NCBI RefSeq assembly: GCF_038595065.1
Contig: NZ_CP152003.1
Span: 972,001 to 1,036,000 of the forward strand
Source: Sutcliffiella sp. FSL R7-0096
Lineage (GTDB): Bacteria; Bacillota; Bacilli; Bacillales; Bacillaceae_I
Direction of reading: 5' to 3'
DNA: 64,000 nt
This document shows positions 36,142 to 45,106 of the stretch, one piece after another. Below the pieces are notes generated by a model. The model did not search any database. It was not told the DNA's origin and saw nothing but the letters and a program-made list of their open reading frames with translations. The translations under genes and the position numbers were made by a program. The stretch's first letter is position 1, and every line of letters begins with the position of its first letter.

Positions 36142-36178
36142 GTGACTTTTACTGTAGGGAATTTATAGGTATGTGGAA

Positions 36179-36203
36179 TGGGAGTAGCAAAATGCTACTC
36201 CCA
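36179..36203 (+). terminator. Terminator of the sodium:solute symporter
   Basis: TGGGAGTAGCA (36179-36189) and TGCTACTCCCA (36193-36203) form a perfect 11-bp stem. The expected T run is missing and is replaced by an end of the terminator-associated element. Confidence 0.8.
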
Positions 36204-36205
36204 TT

Positions 36206-36220
36206 AGTGTGTAGACAAAG
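36206..36220 (-). mobile_element. 15-base end remnant of the terminator-associated element
   Basis: AGTGTGTAGACAAAG is identical to the end of element D (36741-36755), and it begins 2 bases after a terminator hairpin, where an element would be expected. The rest of the element is absent and the sequence continues into a truncated permease gene. Confidence 0.65.
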
Positions 36221-36225
36221 TCGGT

Positions 36226-36567
36226 GTGTCTCCCCTGACGATGACCAAGAACTACTTTCTTCCGAATATGCTTCCAAATTTGGTTGTCCAATTTTTCTAT
36301 GATCTTGGAAGGGTGGCACTAATAATAGGGCAGCTTGGTGTATTCTCCGTATTTGTCACTCAGGAATTTATCCAGATTGACGCAGGGTATGGGAAAATCA
36401 TCAATACCAGTGATAACTGGGCGACCCTGCTTGGGGCGGCGAAGAAGGATATCTATACATCATATTGGATCCCACTATATGCAGCATTGGCTATCCTTTA
36501 TGTCATTTTTACTTTTAATATAATTGGAGAGGGATTAAGGAGAGTGTTTGAGAGAAAACACGTTTAA
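36226..36567 (+). pseudogene. C-terminal fragment of a DppC/OppC-type ABC permease
   Basis: About 105 residues remain: LPNMLPNLVVQFFYDLGRVA, then NWATLLGAAKKDIYTSYW and a last helix ending FNIIGEGLRRVFERK. These are the final transmembrane helices and the FN(L/I)xGxGLRD-type ending of peptide/nickel ABC permeases, whose full length is about 300 residues. The N-terminal two thirds, including the EAA loop, are missing; GTG at 36226 is merely the first start-like codon after the junction. The break coincides with the element remnant at 36206-36220. Confidence 0.75.
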
Positions 36568-36647
36568 TAAGGACTTTGGTGTGGTGGTGAATTTGCTTTA
36601 CGTTGTTTTGATAGGTGAAATGCGTTTGACCTGAAATAATAGGTGTT

Positions 36648-36689
36648 TGCATGAACTCGTATGAATTTGGCACGAACTTCCGAAGTTTA
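36648..36689. repeat. Two 21-bp units of the TTGGCAYGAAC repeat
   Basis: TTGCATGAACTCG and TTGGCACGAACTTCC are spaced exactly 21 bases apart (GCA at 36649 and 36670), the same unit as in the array at 8232-8357, and both sites end in the word CACGAACTTCCG. Confidence 0.75.
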
Positions 36690-36709
36690 TGATTTTTACT
36701 TGTGAAAAA

Positions 36710-36739
36710 ACATGAAATTCTCAAATGAGAGTTTCATGT
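36710..36739. terminator. Terminator hairpin, left copy flanking element D
   Basis: A 30-base stem-loop with arms ACATGAAA and TTTCATGT and inner CTC/GAG pairs, preceded by AAAAA. A copy differing by one inserted C is at 36950-36980. Confidence 0.85.
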
Positions 36740-36949
36740 CAGTGTGTAGACAAAGCTTAAAATAATGAAATTCTCTAGTTGATCGCAGTGGAAGGAGCGA
36801 AGACTCCTGCGGGAGGAAAGGACATGGAAGACCCCGCAGGGCGTAGCCCGAGGAGGTTTCCGGACTGCCCGCGGAAAGCGAAGCTCCTGCAACGCAGATC
36901 AACTCTTCCAACTGATAACCTAACTAATTTATAGTTTATTACCAGTCTG
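36740..36949 (-). mobile_element. Element D: 210-bp GC-rich repeat, inverted copy, in a terminator
   Basis: It begins CAGTGTGTAGACAAAG and ends TTACCAGTCTG, so it is the reverse orientation of elements A and C. The interior has the same GC-rich palindrome between GTTGATC and GATCAACT. It occupies the gap between the permease fragment and the nucleoside hydrolase gene, bounded on both sides by the same hairpin. Confidence 0.87.
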
Positions 36950-36980
36950 ACATGAAATTCCTCAAATGAGAGTTTCATGT
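36950..36980. terminator. Terminator hairpin, right copy flanking element D
   Basis: A 31-base stem-loop equal to 36710-36739 apart from one extra C (ATTCCTC versus ATTCTC), followed by TTTTC. It ends 12 bases from the nucleoside hydrolase stop codon. Confidence 0.85.
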
Positions 36981-36992
36981 TTTTCTTTTTAA

Positions 36993-37943
36993 TCATTCCG
37001 AAATCAAATTCTTCAACATATCAACAAAGAAAATGCCCTCATTGATATCTGTTGCAATCCTTACGCATTCTGTACCAGTGCACTCTGGAACACCAGGCCT
37101 GAAGTCGGCAATGGAAAGTCCCTCCGCATACCCTTCCTTATATTCGACTTTCACCTGTTTATTTGTGTAAGTGAATAGATCAGGAATCTCCAGACTTGCC
37201 ATCACAGCAGCTAGATCATGCTGAGGTGTACCGGCAATTCCAGGTTCCAGCTCCTGATAAGCTTCATAATAAAAATCAAGAATGGGTTTAATGAGTTGTT
37301 GAAGGGGAGTTGTGGATACACTGTCGATAAAGTCAACGACTCTTGGGGTAATGAGTGCTCTGCGGGTCACGTTCAATGGAATGATGGTTAGGTTAGGCGC
37401 GTTTTGTGCAATGAAATTCGCTGCGATGGGATCTCCATAAAAGTTGGCTTCAGCTACCTCCGTGACATTGCCCGGTTCGATAAATGCTCCTCCCATGATA
37501 TAAGTCTCCTTAACCAACTCCATCACAGAGGGACTCAAAAAACAAGCCATCGCCAGGGATGTGCAGCGACCGACATTCACAATCGTTAATTCATTCGGAT
37601 TCTCTTTTATGATACGGAAAAGTTGACTGAAATTAGTTCGGTTACGAAAACGGTTAGCCGGTATGGGTGGGATAATTGGCCCCAATCCCTCTTCTCCATG
37701 GATTTCCGGGAAGAATTCTGGTACCCCTCCACTTAAAGGCCTTGTACTTCCATTAATGACTGGAATGCTCTCCTGGCCAGCCAATTCCAACAGATACGAT
37801 GCATTCCTTGCACTTCGATTGCGGTCTGTATTGCCATAACCAGCTACAATGGCCTTCAACTCTATCTCCGGATTTTTCAACGCATAGATAATGGCAATCG
37901 CATCATCAATCCCCGTATCAGCAAACAAGATTATCTTTTTCAT
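36993..37943 (-). CDS. Nucleoside hydrolase (IunH family)
   Basis: A 316-residue calcium-dependent N-ribohydrolase that splits nucleosides into base and ribose. The N-terminal metal motif appears as ADTGIDDAIAIIYAL (DTGxDDA), and ETYIMGGAFIEPGNVT and the C-terminal FSP-like region TPQHDLAAVMASLE with a metal-binding Asp complete the family pattern. No signal peptide is present, so it acts in the cytoplasm. GGAGGTGATACTAA precedes the ATG. It is divergent from a monosaccharide ABC importer, which suggests pentose salvage, but this link is inferred. Confidence 0.9.
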   Translation of the reverse strand: MKKIILFADTGIDDAIAIIYALKNPEIELKAIVAGYGNTDRNRSARNASYLLELAGQESIPVINGSTRPLSGGVPEFFPEIHGEEGLGPIIPPIPANRFRNRTNFSQLFRIIKENPNELTIVNVGRCTSLAMACFLSPSVMELVKETYIMGGAFIEPGNVTEVAEANFYGDPIAANFIAQNAPNLTIIPLNVTRRALITPRVVDFIDSVSTTPLQQLIKPILDFYYEAYQELEPGIAGTPQHDLAAVMASLEIPDLFTYTNKQVKVEYKEGYAEGLSIADFRPGVPECTGTECVRIATDINEGIFFVDMLKNLISE

Positions 37944-37994
37944 TTAGTATCACCTCCTACCATAGTAAATGAGAGATTGATAGAAGGTGATTGT

Positions 37995-38069
37995 ATGAAA
38001 GTACTAGAGTTGCTAGAAAAATTCCATCCACTGATAGAGATCGTTCCAAAAAATATTCCCAATTATTAA
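37995..38069 (+). CDS. Possible 24-residue small protein
   Basis: An ATG with GAAGGTGATT 4 bases upstream opens a 24-codon frame (MKVLELLEKFHPLIEIVPKN, then IPNY). It could be a leader peptide or the remnant of a longer gene; I do not recognise it. The real promoter of the next gene lies just downstream. Confidence 0.25.
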   Translation: MKVLELLEKFHPLIEIVPKNIPNY

Positions 38070-38100
38070 AAAAGTACAGACGATACCAAAAGAGTGCTAC

Positions 38101-38139
38101 TGATAGCGCTTACAGAATATCCGAGCCCCGCCATATAAT
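38101..38139 (+). promoter_or_regulatory. cre site overlapping the promoter of the sugar-binding protein gene
   Basis: TGATAGCGCTTACA (38101-38114) fits cre with one mismatch. TACAGA (38111-38116), a 17-bp spacer and TATAAT (38134-38139) form the promoter. CcpA bound here would cover the -35 box. Confidence 0.65.
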
Positions 38140-38184
38140 TAAGGTGAAATCATGAAACAAGCCAAAACAAAGGGGGAGTAACAC

Positions 38185-39294
38185 ATGAAGAAGACATGGA
38201 AAGCAACGTCATTATTACTAGTTCTTATGCTTTTTACAGCAATGCTTGCAGCGTGTAACAGTACGACAGGGGGAAGCGGCAGTGTGAGTGTGGGAATCGT
38301 TTTGCCAACAAAAGATGAGCCAAGATGGGTGCAGGATGAACAACGCTTCAAAGATGCATTGAAAGATTCTGATTACACAACGGAAATTCTGTTCAGCCAA
38401 GGTTCTTCCGCTAAGGAAAAAGAGAACGTGGAAACACTTATTAACAAAGGAATCGAAGTACTGATCATCACTCCTCAAGACGGGGATGCGGCAGCATCAG
38501 CGGTCGAAGCGGCGAAAAAAGAAGGTATTACAGTTATCTCGTACGACCGATTGATCACCAACACGGATGCAGTTGATTACTACGTAACATTCGACAGTGT
38601 GGCTGTTGGTGCAGCACAAGGCCAATACCTGATTGATAATGTACAAGGTTCAGGCGTACCGCTTTACTTATATGCTGGTGCAGCTTCTGACAATAACGCA
38701 TTCCTTTTCTTTGAAGGGGCATGGAAAACGTTACAACCAAAAATTGCAGATGGCACGTTTAAAATTGCCAACTCCAGCGAAGCGGAAGCTTTAAAGGATA
38801 CAGCGGAACTGACTCGTGACCAAATGAGTAAAATCCTAGGGCAGGTAACAACAAACTGGGATCCGAATGAAGCGAAAAATAAAGCACAAACGCATCTTAC
38901 TGCAGTAGGTGCAGACTTGAAGGGTGATGTGGCGGTTCTTGCTCCAAATGATGGTACAGCCCGTTCTATCGCAGATGTATTCGCATCTGACGGGGAAGTG
39001 ACAAGCTATCTTGTGACAGGTCAGGATGCAGAAAAAGCGTCCATCCAATACATCATCGATGGAAAGCAATCGATGACTGTCTTCAAAGACGTTCGTACGT
39101 TGGTTACGGATGCGATGGGAATTGCAGTAGAAATCCTGGACGGCAAAACGCCGGAAACAACTGGTTCTTACGATAACGGTGAAGTAGAAGTAAAAGCGAA
39201 ACAAACAGATGTCATCGTAGTGGACGAAGAAAATGTAAAACAAGAATTGATTGACTCCGAATACTACGAAGCAAGCGAATTCTCCGGACTTTAA
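38185..39294 (+). CDS. chvE: ChvE-type monosaccharide-binding lipoprotein
   Basis: A 369-residue periplasmic-binding-protein-fold lipoprotein. The signal peptide ends at the lipobox MLAAC. The body has VGIVLPTKDEPRWVQDEQRF, ISYDRLITNTDAVDYYVTFD and TGQDAEKASIQYIIDGKQSM, the motif set of the multiple-monosaccharide binders ChvE/XylF. It delivers an aldose such as glucose, galactose, xylose or arabinose to the MmsA/MmsB transporter. A cre-overlapped promoter controls it. The gap to the ATPase gene is 453 bases with a strong hairpin. Confidence 0.9.
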   Translation: MKKTWKATSLLLVLMLFTAMLAACNSTTGGSGSVSVGIVLPTKDEPRWVQDEQRFKDALKDSDYTTEILFSQGSSAKEKENVETLINKGIEVLIITPQDGDAAASAVEAAKKEGITVISYDRLITNTDAVDYYVTFDSVAVGAAQGQYLIDNVQGSGVPLYLYAGAASDNNAFLFFEGAWKTLQPKIADGTFKIANSSEAEALKDTAELTRDQMSKILGQVTTNWDPNEAKNKAQTHLTAVGADLKGDVAVLAPNDGTARSIADVFASDGEVTSYLVTGQDAEKASIQYIIDGKQSMTVFKDVRTLVTDAMGIAVEILDGKTPETTGSYDNGEVEVKAKQTDVIVVDEENVKQELIDSEYYEASEFSGL

Positions 39295-39677
39295 AAATAT
39301 CTTTATTAGCGCGTTGCGAATCTATTATTTATAGAAAGCTACGAAAATGGAAGAAAACTTCTGTTTGAAGCTAATGACGGAATTAATCGGATATATGCTG
39401 GGATTTTGGTTAGTTGTGAAGGGATTGAAAGCTGATACCTATGCTGAAAGCTGCGAGGTGAATCTTTTGGTACCTTTTGTGACGGGATACCAAGCTCATC
39501 TGGCGGAATTAAACATTCTTATGCCGGAATTGATACAAACATATTGGAATTTGCAGTACTTTTTTAAAGAAAATGCTGTCTAAAGTATGGGGATCTCGTT
39601 CGCTTTTTAATTGAAACCCGGAAATGAATTTTACGGATAGTTTAATAATTTCAATGATTTACAACCAAAGGTACTTC
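39295..39677. other. Long gap inside the sugar importer operon
   Basis: No supported gene. A 78-codon open frame at 39347-39583 lacks a ribosome binding site and resembles nothing I know. The stretch may be a remnant or an untranslated spacer that separates high-level binding-protein expression from the transporter genes. Confidence 0.4.
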
Positions 39678-39714
39678 GCGAAATAGTGGTAGCAACCACC
39701 TATCACTATTTCGC
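39678..39714. terminator. Strong intercistronic hairpin before mmsA
   Basis: GCGAAATAGTGGTAG (39678-39692) and CTATCACTATTTCGC (39700-39714) form a 15-bp stem with a 7-base loop and one G-T pair. No clean T run follows, so mRNA stabilisation or partial termination is likely. Confidence 0.7.
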
Positions 39715-39747
39715 CATTGTCATTGCTTTTGTTAAGGGGGTAAAAGG

Positions 39748-41268
39748 ATGAGCAGATATATATTGGAGATGAATGATATCTCCAAGGAATTTACAGGAGT
39801 CAAAGCGCTGAGCAATGTGAACTTCAAAGTGGAGGAAGGCGAGATTCACTGCTTGATCGGGGAGAATGGAGCAGGTAAATCTACGCTGATGAAGGTGCTG
39901 AGCGGTGTGTATCCTTATGGAACGTATGATGGGGACATCGTATTTGAAGGGAATGTTCAGCAATTTAACAAAATCAGTGACAGCGTAAGTACCGGCATTG
40001 CAATCATTTATCAGGAGCTTGCGTTGTTTCCGGACCTGACCGTGTATGAGAATATTTTTGCAGGTAATGAAGTAAAGATAGGCGGAATCATCGATTGGAA
40101 CAGGACGATTGTCGAAGCAAAGAGACTGCTGCGGAAAGTAAAGCTTAACGTCAATCCGGATACACTCGTAAAGGATTTGAGTGTCGGGAAGCGCCAGCTT
40201 GTGGAGATTGCCAAGGCATTAAGTAAAGAGGTGAAGCTCCTCATACTCGATGAACCCACTGCTGCACTTAATGAAGACGATAGCGAGAACCTTCTTGAAC
40301 TTTTAAAAGAACTGAAAAACCAGGGGATCACCTGCATCATGATCTCCCATAAGCTCAAGGAAGTTATCAGCATTGCCGACAAAGCGACCGTCATTCGGGA
40401 TGGAAAGACGATATGTACGTTAGAAGGTGCCAAAGGAGACATCACCGAAAGTGTCATCATCAAGAACATGGTGGGTCGAGAAATAGAAGACATCTATCCG
40501 AAAAGGGTGAAGAAGGCGGAAGGGGAAAAAATCCTCGAGCTTCATAACTGGTCTGCCTATGACCCGCAGCTTGGAAGACAGGTAGTGAAGAACGTCAACT
40601 TACATGTTAAAAAAGGAGAAATCGTCGGGATTGCCGGACTGATGGGGTCAGGAAGAACGGAGCTTGCCCTGAGCATTTTTGGAAACGCCAAGTCTTACAA
40701 ACTCCAAGGGGATATGATGTGGAATGACTCGCTTACTACACTCAAGCATACAAGTGATGCAATCAAGGCCGGGATCGCGTATGTCACAGAGGACCGCAAA
40801 GATGATGGACTTTTCCTCCTGCAGGACATTAAGAGCAACATCTCCGCAGCAAACCTGAAAGGAATCGCCTCCCAAGGAGTCATCAACGACAACGAAGAAA
40901 TCAAGGTCGCAGAACAGTACAAACAATCCCTTCACATTAAAGCTTCCTCCTTGGAGCAACTTGTTGGCAATCTCAGCGGGGGGAACCAGCAGAAGGTGTC
41001 CATCGGTAAATGGCTGTTTGTCGGACCAAAGTTGCTAATTTTGGATGAACCGACACGTGGAATCGATGTCGGGGCGAAATTTGAGATTTACACGGTAATG
41101 AACAAGCTGATTGAGGAAGGGCTCAGTATCGTAATGATCTCCTCTGAGCTTGGTGAGGTGCTTGGCATGAGCGACAGAGTCTATGTCATGGCCCAGGGAG
41201 AAATAAAGGGTGAGCTAGAAATAGAAGAAGCGGACCAAGAAAAAATCATGGAGCTTGCTACGCAATAG
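39748..41268 (+). CDS. mmsA: Monosaccharide ABC transporter ATP-binding protein (MmsA/GguA type)
   Basis: A 506-residue tandem ATPase of the CUT2 importers. The first domain has Walker A GENGAGKST, the signature DLSVGKRQLVEIAKAL and Walker B LLILDEPTAAL. The second has the degenerate Walker A GLMGSGRTE normal for this family, LSGGNQQKVSIGKWL and LLILDEPTRGIDVGAK. It energises uptake of the sugar captured by the ChvE-type protein. GGGGGTAAAAGG precedes the ATG, and the permease gene starts 12 bases after its stop. Confidence 0.93.
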   Translation: MSRYILEMNDISKEFTGVKALSNVNFKVEEGEIHCLIGENGAGKSTLMKVLSGVYPYGTYDGDIVFEGNVQQFNKISDSVSTGIAIIYQELALFPDLTVYENIFAGNEVKIGGIIDWNRTIVEAKRLLRKVKLNVNPDTLVKDLSVGKRQLVEIAKALSKEVKLLILDEPTAALNEDDSENLLELLKELKNQGITCIMISHKLKEVISIADKATVIRDGKTICTLEGAKGDITESVIIKNMVGREIEDIYPKRVKKAEGEKILELHNWSAYDPQLGRQVVKNVNLHVKKGEIVGIAGLMGSGRTELALSIFGNAKSYKLQGDMMWNDSLTTLKHTSDAIKAGIAYVTEDRKDDGLFLLQDIKSNISAANLKGIASQGVINDNEEIKVAEQYKQSLHIKASSLEQLVGNLSGGNQQKVSIGKWLFVGPKLLILDEPTRGIDVGAKFEIYTVMNKLIEEGLSIVMISSELGEVLGMSDRVYVMAQGEIKGELEIEEADQEKIMELATQ

Positions 41269-41280
41269 GGGGTTATTACA

Positions 41281-42453
41281 ATGAATGTTATCCAGGAAGC
41301 CAGAACATTAATTCATGAAAATATCCGTGACTACGGGATGTATATTGCACTATTTGTTATCATTCTAACCTTTACATTTATGACAGACGGCTTGTTCATG
41401 TCGTCACGTAACATTAGTAATCTACTGGACTCTGCCGGCTATATCGCTGTACTGGCAGTAGGGATGACGCTTGTCATCGTCATTCGGCATATCGACCTGT
41501 CCGTCGGATATGCGGCAGGATTCCTTGGAGCTATTGCAGCAATCCTCCTTACTCAGGCAGGGGTATCCGTCTGGCTGACAATTCCGATCATTTTGCTTCT
41601 AGGGATTGCGGTCGGTCTTTTCAATGGGGTGCTCATTGCCCAGATCGGGATACCATCCTTCGTTGCCACACTTGCCGGAATGCTTATATTCCGCGGTGCT
41701 CTTCTGCAAGTGACTGAGAAGACTGGTACGATCATCATTCAAGATGATACTTTCAATGCAATCGGAAACGGCTATATTCCATCTCTTGTGGAAGTGAACG
41801 GTTTGCACCTGCTTTCCCTTTTAGTAGGGTTGGTTGGTATCTTGCTATACATTTTTAGTGAAATTTCCACCCGGAAAAACAAAATCAAATATGATTTTGA
41901 AGTGGTATCAAAACCTATATTTGCACTTAAGCTTATTTTTGTATCAACGATCATCGGGTATATCACTTGGATTCTCGCAGGCTATAATGGCTTCTCATGG
42001 ACGGTCATCGTTATATTATTGGTTGTTGTCATCTATCACTTCCTTACCACCAAAACGGTGCTCGGTCGTCATATCTATGCGGTCGGAAGCAACCCGGAAG
42101 CGGCACACTTGAGCGGGATCAATGTAAAAAAGATCACCTATATCGTATTCGGTTCGATGGGGATGCTTGCAGCACTTTCCGGTATTCTGTTCACTGCACG
42201 TCTGCAATCTGCTACAACGACTGCAGGAACACTTTTCGAGCTTGATGCTATCGCTGCTGCTTATGTAGGGGGAGTTTCTTCTGCTGGTGGAGTGGGGAAA
42301 GTGACAGGCGCCATTATCGGCGCGGTTGTGATGGCTTCTCTATCCAACGGGATGAATTTACTTGGCGTTGGAATATCCTATCAGTATATGATTCGCGGGG
42401 GAGTACTTGCTGGAGCGGTAATCTTTGATGTCATGACCCGTAAAAAAAGATAA
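41281..42453 (+). CDS. mmsB: Monosaccharide ABC transporter permease (MmsB/GguB type)
   Basis: A 390-residue integral membrane protein with about ten hydrophobic segments of the RbsC/XylH branch. AVGMTLVIVIRHIDLSVGYA and the C-terminal AVGSNPEAAHLSGINVKKIT plus AYVGGVSSAGGVGKVTGAII are typical permease motifs. The longer middle loop with charged residues (STRKNKIKYDF) is typical of the multiple-sugar MmsB/GguB type. It is translated in tandem with the ATPase and followed by a terminator. Confidence 0.92.
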   Translation: MNVIQEARTLIHENIRDYGMYIALFVIILTFTFMTDGLFMSSRNISNLLDSAGYIAVLAVGMTLVIVIRHIDLSVGYAAGFLGAIAAILLTQAGVSVWLTIPIILLLGIAVGLFNGVLIAQIGIPSFVATLAGMLIFRGALLQVTEKTGTIIIQDDTFNAIGNGYIPSLVEVNGLHLLSLLVGLVGILLYIFSEISTRKNKIKYDFEVVSKPIFALKLIFVSTIIGYITWILAGYNGFSWTVIVILLVVVIYHFLTTKTVLGRHIYAVGSNPEAAHLSGINVKKITYIVFGSMGMLAALSGILFTARLQSATTTAGTLFELDAIAAAYVGGVSSAGGVGKVTGAIIGAVVMASLSNGMNLLGVGISYQYMIRGGVLAGAVIFDVMTRKKR

Positions 42454-42474
42454 TGATAGTATCAATAACTGGCT

Positions 42475-42507
42475 ATCCCTGTTGGTTCCTTTTAAACCAA
42501 CAGGGAT
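42475..42507 (+). terminator. Terminator of the mms operon
   Basis: ATCCCTGTTGGTT (42475-42487) pairs with AACCAACAGGGAT (42495-42507), a perfect 13-bp stem followed by a T-rich but interrupted tract. Confidence 0.8.
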
Positions 42508-42573
42508 TGTACTATTTTCATTAGGTGCTATGATGAAATTAGGACACCCAATCGGGGGAAGGGGATATCACAC

Positions 42574-43551
42574 TTGCGGAAAACAGGGATTCTAGCAATT
42601 TGCATCATTATTATTCTACTATGTCATCTCACTTTTTTATCCGCACAAAAAGTCTTCCAATCCGATTGGCAGTTGCCCCAAGCGCTAAGTTCGAGTAGAG
42701 AGGAACATCGCCTCGTTCTGATTACGCAGGATATGGAAACTCCGTTCTGGGACAAGGTGGGTGAAGGGGCCAGAAAACAGGCGGAACATAGTGATGTGAG
42801 CCTTGAAGTATGGGGAAGCTACGGAAAGAATCGGGAGGACTTCCTGAAAAATATAGAGATTGCCATACAGTCCAAAGTGGATGGCATCATCATTCAGGGA
42901 CTGGATACAGAGGAATTCAAGGAATTGACGAAGGTGAAGGCTGCCTTTCATGGCATCCCTATCATAACGGTGGCTAATGATGTGCCGATGGGGGAAAGTA
43001 TCAGGCGTACCTATGTCGGCTCTGACCAATATGAAGCAGGAAAAATGATTGCGAGACAACTATTGAAGGATATGGGAAGAGAAGGGAATGTCGTACTGAT
43101 GTATGACACAAATCAGGAGTATTACCAGAAGCAACGGATGGCCGGGATTCGCGATATGCTGAAATTCTACCATGGTATCCATATGATTCATGCCACTACC
43201 GATGACACGAGGGAGCAGGTCATCGCAGCCACACAGGATGTGATGAACAAAGAGCCGGATATAGACGCATTCATTGCCATCAATGCCAATGTTGCCGGTG
43301 CGATGATCGGGGAGATAAGTAAGCGATCACAGGTGGAACCGTATCATATCTATTCTTTTGACGATGGACCTGAGTCGTTGTCCCTCTTAATGCAAGGGAA
43401 GTTGGATGGGGTCATTGAGCAATCTCCGGAAGAAATGGGAAGAAAAAGTGTCCAGCTAATGAAGGAATGGTTAAATGGGGAAACCGTCCCACTTGATAAA
43501 GACGGGTATCTTACAGATATTAGAATCAGGAAAGCAGCGGATGTTCGATGA
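42574..43551 (+). CDS. Membrane-anchored sugar-binding sensor protein
   Basis: A 325-residue protein with one N-terminal hydrophobic anchor (residues 5-24) and an extracytoplasmic periplasmic-binding domain of the RbsB/YtfQ type: LVLITQDMETPFWDKVGEGA, VDGIIIQGLDT, ITVANDVPMGES and the end region VIEQSPEEMGRKSVQLMKEW. There is no lipobox. It overlaps the histidine kinase gene by 4 bases, so it is probably a receptor that presents sugar occupancy to the kinase rather than a transport subunit. TTG start, 9 bases after a GGGGGAAGGGG purine tract. Confidence 0.85.
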   Translation: MRKTGILAICIIIILLCHLTFLSAQKVFQSDWQLPQALSSSREEHRLVLITQDMETPFWDKVGEGARKQAEHSDVSLEVWGSYGKNREDFLKNIEIAIQSKVDGIIIQGLDTEEFKELTKVKAAFHGIPIITVANDVPMGESIRRTYVGSDQYEAGKMIARQLLKDMGREGNVVLMYDTNQEYYQKQRMAGIRDMLKFYHGIHMIHATTDDTREQVIAATQDVMNKEPDIDAFIAINANVAGAMIGEISKRSQVEPYHIYSFDDGPESLSLLMQGKLDGVIEQSPEEMGRKSVQLMKEWLNGETVPLDKDGYLTDIRIRKAADVR

Positions 43552-44975
43552 GAAGTATCCAAAAGAAAATTCTTACCCTTACTACGGTAGTATTGGTCAT
43601 TATGTCGGCAATTTGGATAGCGCTTACATATTACAACCACAAAACCCACAAACAGTATAACGATATTCTTCAACGGTACTTGAGCATGAATGAAGTGACA
43701 AAGGCAAGTCAACAGCTTGTTACGGACCTGAATAACTATACCATTGATCCAACCGAAGAAAGTCTGGACCATCTGACAGCAAGCAAGGAACAGGTCCAGC
43801 AGGCAAAATACGGCGTTCATCATTTAAGAAATACAGAGAACGATTTTACCATAACGAACTATATGAATCTGATCGATAGTCTAGTGGAAACAACGGACAG
43901 GTCTATCATGTTTCAGTCGGAAAATGATACGGAGGCGGCCGCCCAGGAATTCGCAGAGGCGACCCGTATCACCACTTATATCTCAGAAATGACGTTGACC
44001 TTGATTGACACAGAACTGAATACTTTCGACCGATTTTATAGGGGAATCATTGAACAATCAGGAGAAGTGATCAAGCTTGGGATATGGATCCTGCTACTGA
44101 TCACCTGTCTATTGTTACTTGTCACCTACTGGTTCTCCCTTACCATCACTCGGCCTGTATTTCAGCTGACAAAAGCGGCCAATGAACTATCCAAAGGGAA
44201 TTTTGATCAGCAGGTGAAAGTGGAGACCAATGATGAAATCGCCTTTTTGGCAAGGACGTTTGACCGGATGCGAATAAATATCAACAACCTGATTTCGGAA
44301 ATCAAGCAAAAAGCAGCGCTTGAGCGGGAGCTTCAGGAAAGTAAGCTTCTTTTACAAGAAAGCCAGTTTAGAAGCCTGCAGAGTCAGATCAATCCGCATT
44401 TTCTTTTCAATACCCTTAATACCCTTTCCAAAAAAGCCTATCTGGAAGGGTCGGAGGAAACGAGCGATCTTCTTGTGAGTGTAGCGGGAATTCTTCGTTA
44501 CAATTTAAAAAGGCAAGACCGTTCGGTGACGCTCCACGATGAGATCCAAGTATTGAAACAATATATGGAGATACAGAAGGCACGTTTTACCGATCGGCTA
44601 CAGTTAAATATGGATATAGATGAATCGTGCCTAGACTTGAAAATTCCAGCCCTGACCCTCCAACCCATCATCGAAAATGCCGTCATCCATGCGGTGGAAC
44701 CGAAGGAGGATGGAGGAAACATCTGGTTTCGGGTAAAACATGCAGGAAGCCAGGTGCAGATAGAAATAGAGGACGATGGAATGGGCATGCCCCAACATAA
44801 AATCCAGCAGATCCTGAACGAAGAATCCCCTCCACCTACAGAAGGACACTCAACCGGTATCGGGTTCAGCAATGTCGTGAAACGTCTGCGGCTCTTCTAC
44901 GGATATGACGATGTCATTGATATTAAAGGGATACAAGGCCAAGGAACTAAGATAATTTTGAAAATAAATACGTAA
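43548..44975 (+). CDS. Sensor histidine kinase, YesM/LytS type
   Basis: A 475-residue membrane kinase. A first transmembrane helix (about 9-27), an extracellular helical domain, a second helix (about 177-200) and a HAMP linker lead to the His_kinase domain with SLQSQINPHFLFNTLNTLSK, where His284 is the predicted phosphorylation site. The HATPase domain shows IIENAVIHAVEPKEDGG, DDGMGMP and GTGIGFSNV-like glycines (HSTGIGFSNVVKRL). It would phosphorylate the response regulator encoded next, in response to the upstream binding protein. Confidence 0.92.
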   Translation: MRSIQKKILTLTTVVLVIMSAIWIALTYYNHKTHKQYNDILQRYLSMNEVTKASQQLVTDLNNYTIDPTEESLDHLTASKEQVQQAKYGVHHLRNTENDFTITNYMNLIDSLVETTDRSIMFQSENDTEAAAQEFAEATRITTYISEMTLTLIDTELNTFDRFYRGIIEQSGEVIKLGIWILLLITCLLLLVTYWFSLTITRPVFQLTKAANELSKGNFDQQVKVETNDEIAFLARTFDRMRININNLISEIKQKAALERELQESKLLLQESQFRSLQSQINPHFLFNTLNTLSKKAYLEGSEETSDLLVSVAGILRYNLKRQDRSVTLHDEIQVLKQYMEIQKARFTDRLQLNMDIDESCLDLKIPALTLQPIIENAVIHAVEPKEDGGNIWFRVKHAGSQVQIEIEDDGMGMPQHKIQQILNEESPPPTEGHSTGIGFSNVVKRLRLFYGYDDVIDIKGIQGQGTKIILKINT

Positions 44976-45106
44976 TTTCTGAATGCTATCCTATAGATGG
45001 TAGTGTAAGGTGTGAGACTCATGCACCGTCCTTTGGATAAGCGAACACTTGGAAGGAAATCTGCAGGAGTGAAATAGAATATTAAAAATGAAAGGAGTCG
45101 AATTGG

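Noticed and set aside
39347-39583. 78-codon gene in the sugar importer gap
   Set aside because: There is no ribosome binding site before the ATG and no recognisable family; chance openness in a 383-bp stretch is possible.
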